Assembly (NCBI RefSeq): GCF_000828085.3
Contig: NZ_JXCA02000019.1
Coordinates: 149,248-213,247, forward strand
DNA from: Scytonema tolypothrichoides VB-61278
GTDB lineage: Bacteria; Cyanobacteriota; Cyanobacteriia; Cyanobacteriales; Nostocaceae
DNA length: 64,000 bases
Direction: 5' to 3'
A model generated the notes under the pieces. The model was given only the letters and a program-made list of their open reading frames with translations, made no database searches and was not told the origin of the DNA. Below, in pieces: positions 43,921-53,844 of the stretch. Every line of letters starts with the position of its first letter. The first letter of the stretch is position 1. Both the position numbers and the translations under genes were made by a program.

Positions 43921-46900
43921 TCAAACTAACGGCAGTTTGACGGTAAATGTTGCACCGCGTCCTTCTCCCTCACTTGCTGCCTCAATTGTACCTCCGTGCA
44001 GTTCTACGAGTTGACGGGCGATCGCTCCTCCCAAACCTAGCCCCCCAGGCGAATACCTACTGGGAACTTGCGCCTGAGTAAAGCGCTCAAAAACATGGGG
44101 CAGAAAATCAGCACTTATCCCAATACCTGTGTCTTTGATTTGGATAGAGCACCAAGACTCAACAGTATCAAGCCTAACTTCTACTCTTCCTCCCTTGGAG
44201 GTAAATTTGATGGCATTGTCAAGCAAGTTTGTGATAATTTGCTGCAAACGCTTTGAGTCGCCTGAAACGGAAATATCCCTCTGTAGAGACGTTCCATGGA
44301 ACGTCTCTACGTGTAAGGTCTGTGGATGCAACGTCTGTACAATATGAATTCCCTTAGCCTTAGCATCTGGCAAGATTGTATGAATAACTTCTTGAATTAT
44401 AGGAGTCAGTTTAACAGGCTTTTGATTCAAGCAGACTTTACCTGAGATGATAGTTGAGATATCCAGCAAATCCGAAATCAGCTTCGCCTGGTTCAGTGCG
44501 CTGCGCTCAATTGTGTCCAAGGCACGTAAAGCACTCGCCTGTGAAAGCTGGCTTGAACGTAGTAAGCGAGTCCAGCCAAGGATAGAAACCAAGGGAGCGT
44601 GAAGTTCGTGCGTAACCGTTGCTAAAAATTCATCCTTCATGCGATTGGAGGATAACTCTTGGCGTAGACGCGACATTTGCAAGTGAGAATCAACGCGAGT
44701 TACCAGTTCACGAGCCGAGAAAGGCTTAATCAGGTAGTCATCAGCTCCTGCTTGCAAACCCTCAATCGCCGCTTCTTCCCCTGCACGAGCCGAGAGCAGA
44801 AGAATAGGTATTCCTTTTGTCAATGGATTCGCCCGTAATGCATTTAGCAATTGAAAACCGTCCATTTCTGGCATCATGACATCACTCAGCACCAAATCTG
44901 GCGGTTGCTCCTCAATCGCAGCTAGTGCAGCAGTTCCATTGTTCACAGCTTTAATATGCCATCGCTCCGAGAGCAGACGCGCTACATAGTCCCGCATATC
45001 GGCATTGTCATCAACTAACAAAATGCGCGCAGAAGAAGACGCAAAGAGGGGAAGACGCGGGGACACAGAGAGATTTTCATTTTTACTCCCCGTGTCTCCC
45101 TTCGCGAACGCAGTCGCCTGCGGAGGGAAACCCTCCCGCAGCGCTGTCTCACCGTGTCTCCGTGTCTCCCTTCGGGTATCTCCTTCGGAGACGCTTCGCG
45201 AACGCAGTCGCCTGCGGAGGGAAACCCTCCCGCAGCGCTGTCTCACCGTGTCCTCTTGCGGTAGCCATCGCTGCGCTTCCTCCACGTAAAAAGCAGCACC
45301 TACTGAAGTTGATACCAGTGTACGTTGAGTACTAATTTGCTCAGTTGGCAAGTGCGATGAGCCTGTAGGCAATGTCACTGTAAACGTTGTTCCCACACCC
45401 AAAACACTTTCTACCTCTACAGTTCCGCCATGTAGGTGAACGAGTTCCTGCACCAAAGCTAGCCCAATGCCCGACCCTTCATGACTCCTTGCCTGCACGC
45501 CTCGTACACGGTGAAAGCGCTCAAAAATTCTCGGTAACTCTTGGGGGGCAATGCCTGTGCCTGTATCTTGTATTTTTAGCTCTACTTTGTCACCTACTGG
45601 GTGTAATGAAACGGCAATTTCACCCTTAAAGGTAAACTTAAACGCATTGGAGATTAAGTTAAGAACAATTTTCTCCCACATTTCGCGATCTACATACACA
45701 GGCTCGCTCAGGGGTGGGCAATCTACAATCAATTGCAAAGAAGCTGTTTCAATAGCTGAACGGAACACTGACGCAAGATCAGCTGTGAATGCAGCTAAAT
45801 CGGTTGGTTCATAAACGGCTTGTATCCTGCCTGCTTCAATTCGGGAGAAGTCAAGTAAGGTATTGACTAGTTTGTGCAATCTCATCGCGTTTAGCTGAAC
45901 AATATTAAGTTGTTCGCGCTGTTCGGGCTGGAGTGAACCGTGTGTTTGGGCGATGACTTGCTCAAGTGGATTTCGCATCAATGTTAGAGGCGTGCGAAAT
46001 TCATGGCTGACGTTGTTGAAGAAGGCTGTTTTGGCACGGTCTAATTCTGCCAATGCTTCTGCTCGCTGACGTTCTTGCTCATAAATTTTAGCAGTGGCAA
46101 TGGAACTTTCAACCTGCTGGGCAACCAATTCCAGGAATGTGCGATATTCAGAATCCAAGTTAAGCCGGGGGCTGATTCCAGCAACGAGCAGACATTCCAC
46201 AATTTCTTTGTTGCTTCCCAAGATAGGTAGAATGAACGCAGAATGAGGACTTTGTGACCAAGGTCCTCCAGGTAGAACCCCGAAACGATCAACCACATCT
46301 GTAACAAGCTGTGGCTGACGACTCTGTAGCACCTGGGCAAAGGGCCGGTCACGAGTATCCTCTTGCTCGGTGAGATTGATTGTTGTGGGTGCGAAACTAT
46401 CACCGGGGAGTCCGGTTGAGGCAACCAGTTCTGCTTGAGAGCCTTGCTTCTCAACCCAATAGAACAGGGCAAATGGAATATCGTAAGGGTTGAGCGTATG
46501 AGCGGCAGCAACACAGGCTAATAAGGGTGTTTTTACTCCACTTCCGGCAGTAGCTAACTCTCGGAGCATCGTCAAGCGACGTTGACCAATCACTTGCTTG
46601 GTGGTTTCAGTTGAAGTACAGAATATCCCACTGAACGTGCCCGTCTCATCCCGAATGGGGCTATAGCAGAAAGTGAAATAGGTCTCTTCCAGGTAGCCAG
46701 AGCGGAAGAGGTGAAAAAGCTGATCTTCAGCAAAGACGGCTTCACCCGTATTCGTGATCCCCTCACACATCGGCTTAATCTGGTCATCCCAAACTTCTGA
46801 CCATGTCTTGTGCACGGGTTGCCCCAGTGCCTTTGGGTGGTTTGCCCCATAGATGGCAATCATGGTATCGTTGTAAAGCTGAATGTAGTCATCTCCCCAG

Positions 46901-47091
46901 AAAATGCCTTGGGCAAAGCGAGAAGCGAGAATTGTGCTGACAGAGGTACGAAGGCTCTGCGGCCAGTTCTCGACCGGACCGAGCGAGGTTTTTGACCAGT
47001 CGTGCTTACGCATCAATGCTCCCATCTCGCCACCCCCCGCCAGAATCATCTCAGGCGAAGGACTGGGTAGATGTTCAGAAGTCATCGTCAT
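43921..47091 (-). CDS. Hybrid double kinase: PAS-GAF-HisKA-HATPase-REC-HisKA-HATPase
   Basis: The 1056-aa soluble protein has a PAS-like domain (about 35-170, SLGPVENWPQSL start typical of PAS-linked kinases) and a GAF (about 185-335). Kinase core 1 has SHEFRTPL (about 363) and an HATPase (DTGTGIAPQE). A receiver lies at about 690-805 (LLVDDNADMRDYV, LVLSDVMMPEMDG). Kinase core 2 (THELHAPLVSI, about 828) ends with a final HATPase (DTGIGISADF, GLGLGGAIARQ). The second half is a close paralogue of the 1837-aa kinase. The linker before the receiver (about 613-664) is repeat-derived, and a palindrome lies in the last HATPase region. Confidence 0.92.
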   Translation of the reverse strand: MTMTSEHLPSPSPEMILAGGGEMGALMRKHDWSKTSLGPVENWPQSLRTSVSTILASRFAQGIFWGDDYIQLYNDTMIAIYGANHPKALGQPVHKTWSEVWDDQIKPMCEGITNTGEAVFAEDQLFHLFRSGYLEETYFTFCYSPIRDETGTFSGIFCTSTETTKQVIGQRRLTMLRELATAGSGVKTPLLACVAAAHTLNPYDIPFALFYWVEKQGSQAELVASTGLPGDSFAPTTINLTEQEDTRDRPFAQVLQSRQPQLVTDVVDRFGVLPGGPWSQSPHSAFILPILGSNKEIVECLLVAGISPRLNLDSEYRTFLELVAQQVESSIATAKIYEQERQRAEALAELDRAKTAFFNNVSHEFRTPLTLMRNPLEQVIAQTHGSLQPEQREQLNIVQLNAMRLHKLVNTLLDFSRIEAGRIQAVYEPTDLAAFTADLASVFRSAIETASLQLIVDCPPLSEPVYVDREMWEKIVLNLISNAFKFTFKGEIAVSLHPVGDKVELKIQDTGTGIAPQELPRIFERFHRVRGVQARSHEGSGIGLALVQELVHLHGGTVEVESVLGVGTTFTVTLPTGSSHLPTEQISTQRTLVSTSVGAAFYVEEAQRWLPQEDTVRQRCGRVSLRRRLRSRSVSEGDTRRETRRHGETALREGFPPQATAFAKGDTGSKNENLSVSPRLPLFASSSARILLVDDNADMRDYVARLLSERWHIKAVNNGTAALAAIEEQPPDLVLSDVMMPEMDGFQLLNALRANPLTKGIPILLLSARAGEEAAIEGLQAGADDYLIKPFSARELVTRVDSHLQMSRLRQELSSNRMKDEFLATVTHELHAPLVSILGWTRLLRSSQLSQASALRALDTIERSALNQAKLISDLLDISTIISGKVCLNQKPVKLTPIIQEVIHTILPDAKAKGIHIVQTLHPQTLHVETFHGTSLQRDISVSGDSKRLQQIITNLLDNAIKFTSKGGRVEVRLDTVESWCSIQIKDTGIGISADFLPHVFERFTQAQVPSRYSPGGLGLGGAIARQLVELHGGTIEAASEGEGRGATFTVKLPLV
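44283..44310. repeat. 28-bp perfect palindrome inside the 1056-aa kinase gene
   Basis: GTAGAGACGTTCCA-TGGAACGTCTCTAC is a perfect inverted repeat, followed by a decayed half (GATGCAACGTCTGTAC). It codes part of the extra segment LHVETFHGTSLQRD just before the N box of the last HATPase domain. Relatives lie at 26016-26041 and 53983-54010. Confidence 0.85.
45101..45252. repeat. Duplicated 58-bp palindromic repeat in the linker of the 1056-aa kinase
   Basis: A 58-bp segment beginning TTCGCGAACGCAGTCGCC and ending ACCGTGTC occurs at 45101-45158 and again, identical, at 45195-45252. Each contains the hairpin GCGGAGGGAAACCCTCCCGC. It is in frame and codes an Arg-rich, low-complexity linker. Confidence 0.9.
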
Positions 47092-47142
47092 CCCTTGCTT
47101 TTCCCCGTAAAAATACTTTTTTATAATTAATTATTTATTATT

Positions 47143-48201
47143 TTACTGCCAGCTAGAAGCGCGCCCCGCCAGTCGAGCCACCATTTCAACCAACTCCTCT
47201 GGTGGAGCCAGCTTGTGCAGATGCGACTCAAATCCGGCTGTTAGTGCTTTTTCCCGATCCTCTGCCAGATACGCAGTCAACGCCGCCGTCGGAATATGCC
47301 ATCCTTTTTCTGCTTCTAGTTCTCGCACTTTGCGAATCAAACTATACCCGTTTTCATCCGGCATCCGGATATCACTCACTAACACATCGGGACGGAATTG
47401 CTGTAGCGCCTCCAACGCTTCTGCTGCAGTCGCAACCGCCGTGACACAAATGCCGTGAGCCTCCAAAACGGCAGTAATAAACTCGCGGGCATCAGCTTCG
47501 TCATCTACAATGAGTACCTGCAAGCCATCGAGCGAAAGAGGAGTCAAGACAGCTGCTGCCAGAGGCAGCAGCTGACTTGCTGCTGATTGGAGTTGTTCTA
47601 AGTTCGCCTGCTTGTACTTAGTAACATCGTGCACATTTATCCGTAGTGAAACCAACGTTCTAGAAGAGTCACGAACAGGTGCCACCAAGAGTGAAGCGTC
47701 AAAAGGTTGACCGCCACGGCGACATATAGGTATTTCCCACTCTTGCACAGAAGAATATACAGACGACAACTGGTTTAGTTTGGTACGAAAGACCAAACGC
47801 TCTGCCTCAGGCACAAAATTGATTAATGGTTTACCAATAAGGAAGTTAGGCAAGACGTTAAATAATGCACCAGCAGCGCGGTTAGCTAAGAGAATCACTC
47901 CTTGAGCATCTGTCAGCAAATAAGCATCGGGTGCAAACTCGAACAGCTCAAAATAACGCTGACGTTCTTCTGCCAGATACTCATTCTGCCGGATCAGTTC
48001 TTCCTCAATGACCTCCATCGCTTCTAAGCTAGTCTGCATTTGTTCACTAAGTACATGCAGGTTCTCCAAGGAGGCAGCTATTTCCTCGATCGCCTCAGCG
48101 ACTTGTTGCTGCTGCGTTGGCTCTAACACAATATATCTTTGCAGCGCTTCTATCTGCTGACGGATAGTTTGGATACGCCGAGTAAATTCTTCTTCGCTCA
48201 C
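47143..48201 (-). CDS. PAS-REC response-regulator-like protein
   Basis: The 352-aa protein begins with a coiled coil (about 1-75), has a PAS domain (about 78-195, FAPDAYLLTDAQGVILLANR) and ends with a receiver (about 227-345). The receiver has the acidic pair in VLIVDDEADAREF, phospho-Asp in VLVSDIRMP and the lysine in HLHKLAPPEEL. There is no DNA-binding output, so it probably passes phosphoryl groups or acts by protein contact. It stands first in the minus-strand island, 51 bp before the 1056-aa kinase, its likely partner. Confidence 0.88.
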   Translation of the reverse strand: MSEEEFTRRIQTIRQQIEALQRYIVLEPTQQQQVAEAIEEIAASLENLHVLSEQMQTSLEAMEVIEEELIRQNEYLAEERQRYFELFEFAPDAYLLTDAQGVILLANRAAGALFNVLPNFLIGKPLINFVPEAERLVFRTKLNQLSSVYSSVQEWEIPICRRGGQPFDASLLVAPVRDSSRTLVSLRINVHDVTKYKQANLEQLQSAASQLLPLAAAVLTPLSLDGLQVLIVDDEADAREFITAVLEAHGICVTAVATAAEALEALQQFRPDVLVSDIRMPDENGYSLIRKVRELEAEKGWHIPTAALTAYLAEDREKALTAGFESHLHKLAPPEELVEMVARLAGRASSWQ

Positions 48202-48453
48202 AACTAGCTCGCTTGTTTACAAATATTCGTGACGCGAGTTTTCTAGGAGGAAAATCCGCTTAATTATACAGTATATCTCTTGCAAAAGCTACTTTTGCAC
48301 TTTTGCTTTGGCACTTTTGTAGGCAAAAAACAATCCCTTTAATCTTTGCCTTACAAGTGCCACTAACTTTACTTTAACATCTTAAACAAGTAGGGCGCGC
48401 TCAACATACCTTACTTGTTTAAGCACAAATTGTCTTACAAACAGTTCATATCT

Positions 48454-49911
48454 CTATTTTCCAGACTGAATACGCTCAATTAACTCATAAAAAGGTTGCC
48501 AGTTATCTTCCTGAACAATCGATTCCCAAATTGATTCAATCATTGGTTTAAGTATGACAGTTTCGGGATTTTGACGAGCTAGAGTTTGGGCGATACTATC
48601 TATTTGCTCAGGGTCAAAATTATTTAATATCTTATGGTAAAGAAGACACCAATTATCAAAAACTTCTGATACCCCTGATGCTGGTACAAGATTTGAATCT
48701 GCCATAATCAAACCTGGTTCATCTCGCCATTTTAATGAAAAGGTGCGAGCCATTTCGTAAAAGAACTGATGATAACCGACTTGGCTATCTTGCAAAAATT
48801 GAATCGTGAGATTTAAAAGTTCATCAGCTTCTGGGTGTGACAGTTCCTCAAAACCCAACTTCTTCAACATTAAAGTGCGGTATTCGTTCTGATAATGCTC
48901 ATCAAATTTAGCCAATCCAGACTGCATATCACCGTAATCAATAACACTTTTTAGGGCGTCTTGAAGTGTTTCTAAATTCCACTTACAAATCCCAGGTTGA
49001 TGAGTGTAACAGTAGCGTCGATAATGATCGAAATAGGCAGCGGTGAAGTAGGGCTGGTAACTGGTTATAAACGCATAGGGACCGTAGTCAAAACTTTCCC
49101 CAGTTATTGACATATTATCTGTGTTTAGCACTGCATGACAAAAACCTGCTGCCATCCACTGCGCCACTAGTTCTGCTGTGCGTTTGACTAAATTGGCATA
49201 AAATAGAGCATACTTATCTTCTTCGCTGATAAAATCTCGATAATATTGCTCAATAACATGGTCTAGTAGCTTTTTGGTCAAATCTGGACGTCGCAAATAG
49301 TGCAGTCGTTCAAAAGTCCCAAACCGAATGTGCGATCGCCCCATCCTCACAATCACCGAAGAACGCGTAGGAGAAGGTTCATCACCTCGCCAAAGGGATA
49401 AGCCTGTTTCAATCATGCTCAAACAACGTGAAGTACGTACACCCAACTGATGTAACATTTCTGCAGCCAGAACTTCCCGTACTCCACCCTTGAGTGTTAA
49501 CATACCATCACCACCACGGGAGTAAGGAGTTTTACCGGAACCTTTAGTACCAAAGTCGTATAGTTCGCCATCAGTACCACGTACTTGTCCGTAGAGAAAG
49601 CCCCTACCATCTCCTAAAAAAGGGTTGTATTCGCCAAATTGATAGCCGTGGTAACACAGTGCTAAAAGTGGTTTTCGTTCCTCAAATTTGCCAAAGGCTG
49701 AGATAAAGTGGTCGTCTTTTACCAATTGCGGGTTTAGTCCTAAGCGGGGTAGGAGTGCATCATTACGCCAGCGCAAGATATGTTGAGGAAATTCTGCTGC
49801 GGCGACTTCATCGTAGTAGTCCTCACCCAGAGATTCAACAGCTCTTTCGTAGTGGAGATTAAGAAAAGGATTGGTAGAATGGGTGTTGTTTGCAGTTTCA
49901 GCCAAAGTCAT
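48454..49911 (-). CDS. selO: SelO/YdiU family protein adenylyltransferase (pseudokinase fold)
   Basis: The 485-aa protein is of usual SelO length. It shows [20 protein letters not shown], the loop [40 protein letters not shown], and metal-site residues in [19 protein letters not shown]. SelO enzymes transfer AMP from ATP to Ser, Thr or Tyr of target proteins, using a flipped ATP orientation, and are linked to redox stress. The bacterial form lacks the selenocysteine. It is a single gene. Confidence 0.93.
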   Translation of the reverse strand: MTLAETANNTHSTNPFLNLHYERAVESLGEDYYDEVAAAEFPQHILRWRNDALLPRLGLNPQLVKDDHFISAFGKFEERKPLLALCYHGYQFGEYNPFLGDGRGFLYGQVRGTDGELYDFGTKGSGKTPYSRGGDGMLTLKGGVREVLAAEMLHQLGVRTSRCLSMIETGLSLWRGDEPSPTRSSVIVRMGRSHIRFGTFERLHYLRRPDLTKKLLDHVIEQYYRDFISEEDKYALFYANLVKRTAELVAQWMAAGFCHAVLNTDNMSITGESFDYGPYAFITSYQPYFTAAYFDHYRRYCYTHQPGICKWNLETLQDALKSVIDYGDMQSGLAKFDEHYQNEYRTLMLKKLGFEELSHPEADELLNLTIQFLQDSQVGYHQFFYEMARTFSLKWRDEPGLIMADSNLVPASGVSEVFDNWCLLYHKILNNFDPEQIDSIAQTLARQNPETVILKPMIESIWESIVQEDNWQPFYELIERIQSGK

Positions 49912-49993
49912 TACTATTTATCCAAGTTATCCAAAATTGTTGTCGGGTGTAGTTCTGTTGGGATAAACATCCTTGAATGTGATGTGTACAAGC

Positions 49994-50566
49994 TTATGGA
50001 TTTGCCCGCCAGTTAGGATTAGTGATACTTGTAAGGATGTGGTCTTGCCATTTTCCATTAATTAATAAATAGTCCCTGGCATAGCCTTCCACAACAAATC
50101 CTAACCTTCTCAGTACGTTACCACTGCGCTGATTATGAGGCATATAATTTGCCATAATTCGGTGCATATTTAAGTCTTGAAATACATAGTCAATAGCTGC
50201 TTGCAATGCCTCTGTCATATAACCTTTTCCTTGTTCAGCTTCTGCAAGACCGTATCCTACATTACAGTACTGTGCGGATCTTCTGACAAAATTGGAAAAG
50301 TTGATAAATCCAATAATGTTTTTTTGATGATTTTTAAAAAAAATAAATAATCTTAATGATATATCGTTAAAAAATTCTAAATAGTTATTTTCTAACTGAT
50401 TCTGCCAATACTCTTCTGTAAAGAAGGTATCAAACCTCATAGCAGAGAATGGAGTAAAATATGTTTTATTTTCAGTGTAAAACCTGAGGATTTTAGGTAT
50501 ATCATCATTTGTTGCTAGTCTTAATAACAAGCGTTTTGTGGTAAGATTCGGCAATTCCAATTCCAT
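49994..50566 (-). CDS. RimJ/RimL-type GNAT acetyltransferase
   Basis: The 190-aa protein begins with the family strand LTTKRLLLRLATNDDIPKIL. It has the acetyl-CoA loop YGLAEAEQGKGYMTEALQAA and ends with NQRSGNVLRRLGFVVEGYAR and a substrate-side strand. It probably acetylates an N-terminal amine or a small amine. A different GNAT lies at 9106-9552. The gene is divergent from bioB. Confidence 0.88.
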   Translation of the reverse strand: MELELPNLTTKRLLLRLATNDDIPKILRFYTENKTYFTPFSAMRFDTFFTEEYWQNQLENNYLEFFNDISLRLFIFFKNHQKNIIGFINFSNFVRRSAQYCNVGYGLAEAEQGKGYMTEALQAAIDYVFQDLNMHRIMANYMPHNQRSGNVLRRLGFVVEGYARDYLLINGKWQDHILTSITNPNWRANP

Positions 50567-50708
50567 ATACTACTGAATATTTCCTTCAAAAGCTATGAAT
50601 ACCCCCTTCATAATTTAACAGCAGCGAGGATTTATGTATGACCAACATCAGTTAGTTAATACTTGAGAAAGAGCTAAAATTATCTACAAATCTAACTAAA
50701 GTATAGAA

Positions 50709-51719
50709 ATGTCAGTAGTAATACGGTACGATTGGCAAGAATCAGAAATACGCAAAATACATGATACACCATTGCTAGAGCTGATTTATCAAGCGGCTAG
50801 CGTACATCGCCAATTTCATGACCCAAGCAAAATACAAGTCTGTAAACTGATATCTATCAAAACAGGGGGTTGTCCAGAAGATTGTAGCTACTGTGCCCAG
50901 TCCTCCCGCTACAAAACCGAGGTGAAGGCACAAGCACTCTTAGAAAAAGAAACAGTCGTTAGCATTGCCCAACAAGCAAAAGAAAGTGGGGTGAGTCGTG
51001 TCTGCATGGGCGCTGCTTGGCGAGAGGTGCGCGATAACTCCCAATTTGAGCAAGTGTTGGACATGGTTAAAGAGGTGACAGCATTGGGTTTAGAGGTTTG
51101 CTGCACCTTAGGTATGCTAACTCAAGCACAAGCCAAGCGGTTGGAAGAAGCAGGACTTTATGCTTACAACCATAATTTGGATACGTCCCAGGACTACTAC
51201 AGCACTATCATTACAACGAGAACTTACGGCGATCGCCTCAACACAATTAACAACGTCCGGCAAACAAATGTAACTGTATGCTCCGGCGGTATTCTCGGCT
51301 TAGGGGAAAGCGTAGATGACCGCATATCTATGTTGCATACTTTGGGAACTTTGCATCCACATCCAGAGTCAGTACCAATAAATATTCTCTCACAAGTTCA
51401 GGGCACGCCCTTGGAAAATCAACCTGATGTTCCTATTTGGGAAGTGGTGCGAATGATTGCCACTGCACGCATTGTCATGCCTGCTTCGGATGTTCGTCTT
51501 AGTGCAGGTAGAGCCAGACTTTCGCAGGTAGAACAAGCTTTATGCTTCTTAGCAGGAGCCAATTCTATCTTTTCCAGTGACGATGGGCATATGTTAACAG
51601 TTACCACTCCTTGTCCCGGATACAACGCTGACCATGAAATGCTAAATTTGCTTGGTCTAGAGACGCGTTCTGCTTTTGTCGGTCAATCCAAAGCACCTAT
51701 AGAAGCCGTTGTTGGATAA
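50709..51719 (+). CDS. bioB: Biotin synthase
   Basis: The 336-aa radical SAM enzyme inserts sulfur into dethiobiotin. The CxxxCxxC iron-sulfur motif is in [16 protein letters not shown] (about residues 55-70). Further conserved parts are [27 protein letters not shown]-like [12 protein letters not shown], and RLSAGRARL with the arginine ligand of the second cluster. No other bio gene is near. The ATG at 50709 is the only good start. Confidence 0.96.
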   Translation: MSVVIRYDWQESEIRKIHDTPLLELIYQAASVHRQFHDPSKIQVCKLISIKTGGCPEDCSYCAQSSRYKTEVKAQALLEKETVVSIAQQAKESGVSRVCMGAAWREVRDNSQFEQVLDMVKEVTALGLEVCCTLGMLTQAQAKRLEEAGLYAYNHNLDTSQDYYSTIITTRTYGDRLNTINNVRQTNVTVCSGGILGLGESVDDRISMLHTLGTLHPHPESVPINILSQVQGTPLENQPDVPIWEVVRMIATARIVMPASDVRLSAGRARLSQVEQALCFLAGANSIFSSDDGHMLTVTTPCPGYNADHEMLNLLGLETRSAFVGQSKAPIEAVVG

Positions 51720-51779
51720 AAATCTCACGCCAAGCAGCTAGGAAGCTGAAGAAAGGCTTGCGAGGAACAGCTTGCAAGG

Positions 51780-51796
51780 GCGGGGACAGACCCCGC
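51780..51796. terminator. Short GC-rich hairpin between converging bioB and petL
   Basis: GCGGGG-ACAGA-CCCCGC is a perfect stem with a 5-nt loop, placed between the ends of two convergent genes. No run of T follows on either strand, so a role in termination or 3'-end protection is only suggested by position. Confidence 0.35.
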
Positions 51797-51837
51797 ACGC
51801 AACTGTCCTCACCTCATGGTGAAACTCAAAAGAGCAA

Positions 51838-51933
51838 TTAAATCAGCTTAATAGCACGAAGCCCGAAAAGCAACCCAACAGCGATCCCAAAGAACAGACC
51901 TAAGAACAGTAAGTAAGCAATGACAGCAAACAT
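51838..51933 (-). CDS. petL: Cytochrome b6-f complex subunit PetL
   Basis: A 31-codon gene runs from ATG (51933) to TAA (51838). Its product begins MFAVIAYLLFLGLFFGIAVG and continues LLFGLRAIKLI. This single-helix pattern with GLLFGLR near the end is that of PetL, a small peripheral subunit of the thylakoid cytochrome b6-f complex. GGAG stands 8 bases before the ATG. It converges on bioB. Confidence 0.88.
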   Translation of the reverse strand: MFAVIAYLLFLGLFFGIAVGLLFGLRAIKLI

Positions 51934-52097
51934 TGAAGTTTCTCCATAATCGTTTATAAATATTATTCAATCATTTACAGATGAAGGACTCAATAAAAAT
52001 ATTTCTTGAAGCTTTCTTGAGTTACCCTATAAGGAGAGGGATTTATAGTCACAATCAATTCAGATTTCTTGTGGCTGTAACAATAGAATAACAACTT

Positions 52098-52484
52098 ATG
52101 ATTACGAAATACGCTTTTCTTGCTAGCGCTTTAGTGGTTATTGGTGGGTTGGGGTTTGAACCTAGTATTGTTGTCGCCCAAACAGTCAAGAAACCCTCTA
52201 CCACAGTCATTACACCACAAACAACGGTCACGACCTTCCAAACACCAAACTACAGTGTAAGAGTTTTTCGTCAAGGAAGCCAAACGCGGATGAATGTCTT
52301 TGACAAAAAAACCAATAAGCTGCAATTGAATGCTGCTCCTGTTCAAGTTCAAAATTCCGACCAACAGACAAGTTATACTTCGTCTGAGGGTGAACGCTTA
52401 TTCCGTATCTCTGTTGACGGATCTGGTAACAAGTCTGTTGAAATTAACGCTCCTGGTCAAGTTGTGCAGGAGACTACGAATTGA
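52098..52484 (+). CDS. Exported protein of unknown function
   Basis: The 128-aa protein has a signal peptide (about 1-27, LASALVVIGGLGFEPSIVVA-Q). A Thr-rich spacer (TTVITPQTTVTTFQTP) precedes a beta-rich domain (YSVRVFRQGSQTRMNVFDKK, then GERLFRISVDGSGNKSVEIN). It is probably periplasmic. No family is recognised. Confidence 0.65.
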   Translation: MITKYAFLASALVVIGGLGFEPSIVVAQTVKKPSTTVITPQTTVTTFQTPNYSVRVFRQGSQTRMNVFDKKTNKLQLNAAPVQVQNSDQQTSYTSSEGERLFRISVDGSGNKSVEINAPGQVVQETTN

Positions 52485-52755
52485 GTCGAGTAGAAGTGTA
52501 GGGGAGGAGAATAAATATTTATCATGAATTCCTGTCAGGCATACAGGTGCAATATCTCATACCCCTATCTCTCGCAGTGATTCAAAGAGTGGATAACTAT
52601 AGGAAAGTTAAACCACAAAACATCTCGCATCCGGAATAGGAGTCAGAAACAACACTCAAAAGTGCTGAGGATTCATTTCACGTCTACAAGGGGGATGGGC
52701 TTTCTGCTGTGATACTGTAAAATACAGCAGTCGGGCGCTCGTTTGAGATTTGGTT

Positions 52756-53844
52756 ATGAGTTCTATTATTGTAAATCTACCACAACAGTCTTATGAGATT
52801 GCAGTCGCACCAGAAAGCCTAGACAAACTAGGTGAATACATGAGCGATCGCAAGCTAGGCAAGAAAGTACTGCTGGTTTCTAACCCGACAATTTTTAAGC
52901 ATTATGGGGAAAGGGCGATCGCATCCCTAGAAGCTGCTGGCTTTGAAGTTGCAACTTGCACTCTCCCACCGGGTGAACGCTACAAAACCCTGAGTTCTGT
53001 GCAGAAAATCTACGATACTGCGCTCTCAAATCGCCTAGAACGCTCCTCAACTATGGTAGCTTTGGGGGGAGGTGTCATTGGCGATATGACTGGCTTTGCT
53101 GCTGCTACTTGGTTGCGAGGCATTCATGTAGTGCAAGTGCCAACCTCACTCTTAGCAATGGTAGATTCAGCAATTGGTGGCAAAACTGGTGTCAATCATC
53201 CCCAAGGCAAAAACTTGATTGGCGCATTCCATCAGCCGCGCTTGGTTTTAATTGACCCAGAAGTGCTGAAAAGTCTGCCGATGCGGGAGTTTCGCGCAGG
53301 AATGGCAGAAGTGATTAAGTACGGCGTGATTTGGGATGCGGAGTTATTTGCCCAGATGGAAGAGAGTAAACGTTTGGATCAACTCCGTTACGTCAAGGCA
53401 GAATTGATAGAAAGCATATTAACACGTTCTTGTCAAGCAAAAGCGGATGTTGTTGGTAAGGATGAGAAAGAAGCTGGACTGCGGGCAATTCTCAACTATG
53501 GTCATACTATCGGTCATGCAGTGGAAAGCTTGACAGGTTATCGAGTCGTGAATCATGGTGAAGCAGTCGCTATTGGTATGGTAGCAGCAGGGCAGATTGC
53601 TGTGGAACTGGGAATGTGGCAAAAGGAAGAAGCTGAACGTCAAAACGCGCTCATTGAAAAAGCCGGTTTACCGACGAAGTTGCCAGATGGGGTAGATATT
53701 GAAGCAATTATTGATTCTTTGCAACTAGATAAGAAAGTGAAAGCGGGTAAGGTCAGGTTTATTCTGCCAACGCAAATTGGTGTCGTGACGATTACTGATG
53801 AAGTGCCATCAGATACTATCCGGCAGGTATTGCGGGGGATGTAA
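52756..53844 (+). CDS. aroB: 3-dehydroquinate synthase
   Basis: The 362-aa enzyme converts DAHP to 3-dehydroquinate, step two of the shikimate pathway. NAD- and metal-site motifs are present: [58 protein letters not shown] and a metal-ligand region [17 protein letters not shown] with [10 protein letters not shown]. The ATG at 52756 is preferred to the in-frame TTG at 52750 on family grounds. Length and motifs indicate true AroB. The sugar-phosphate cyclases of mycosporine synthesis are related but usually longer. Confidence 0.95.
   Translation: MSSIIVNLPQQSYEIAVAPESLDKLGEYMSDRKLGKKVLLVSNPTIFKHYGERAIASLEAAGFEVATCTLPPGERYKTLSSVQKIYDTALSNRLERSSTMVALGGGVIGDMTGFAAATWLRGIHVVQVPTSLLAMVDSAIGGKTGVNHPQGKNLIGAFHQPRLVLIDPEVLKSLPMREFRAGMAEVIKYGVIWDAELFAQMEESKRLDQLRYVKAELIESILTRSCQAKADVVGKDEKEAGLRAILNYGHTIGHAVESLTGYRVVNHGEAVAIGMVAAGQIAVELGMWQKEEAERQNALIEKAGLPTKLPDGVDIEAIIDSLQLDKKVKAGKVRFILPTQIGVVTITDEVPSDTIRQVLRGM

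Noticed and set aside
52521-52750. Possible riboswitch upstream of aroB
   Set aside because: Only an ordinary AT-rich leader with a short GTAAAATACAG-type hairpin is seen; no known aptamer core could be matched.
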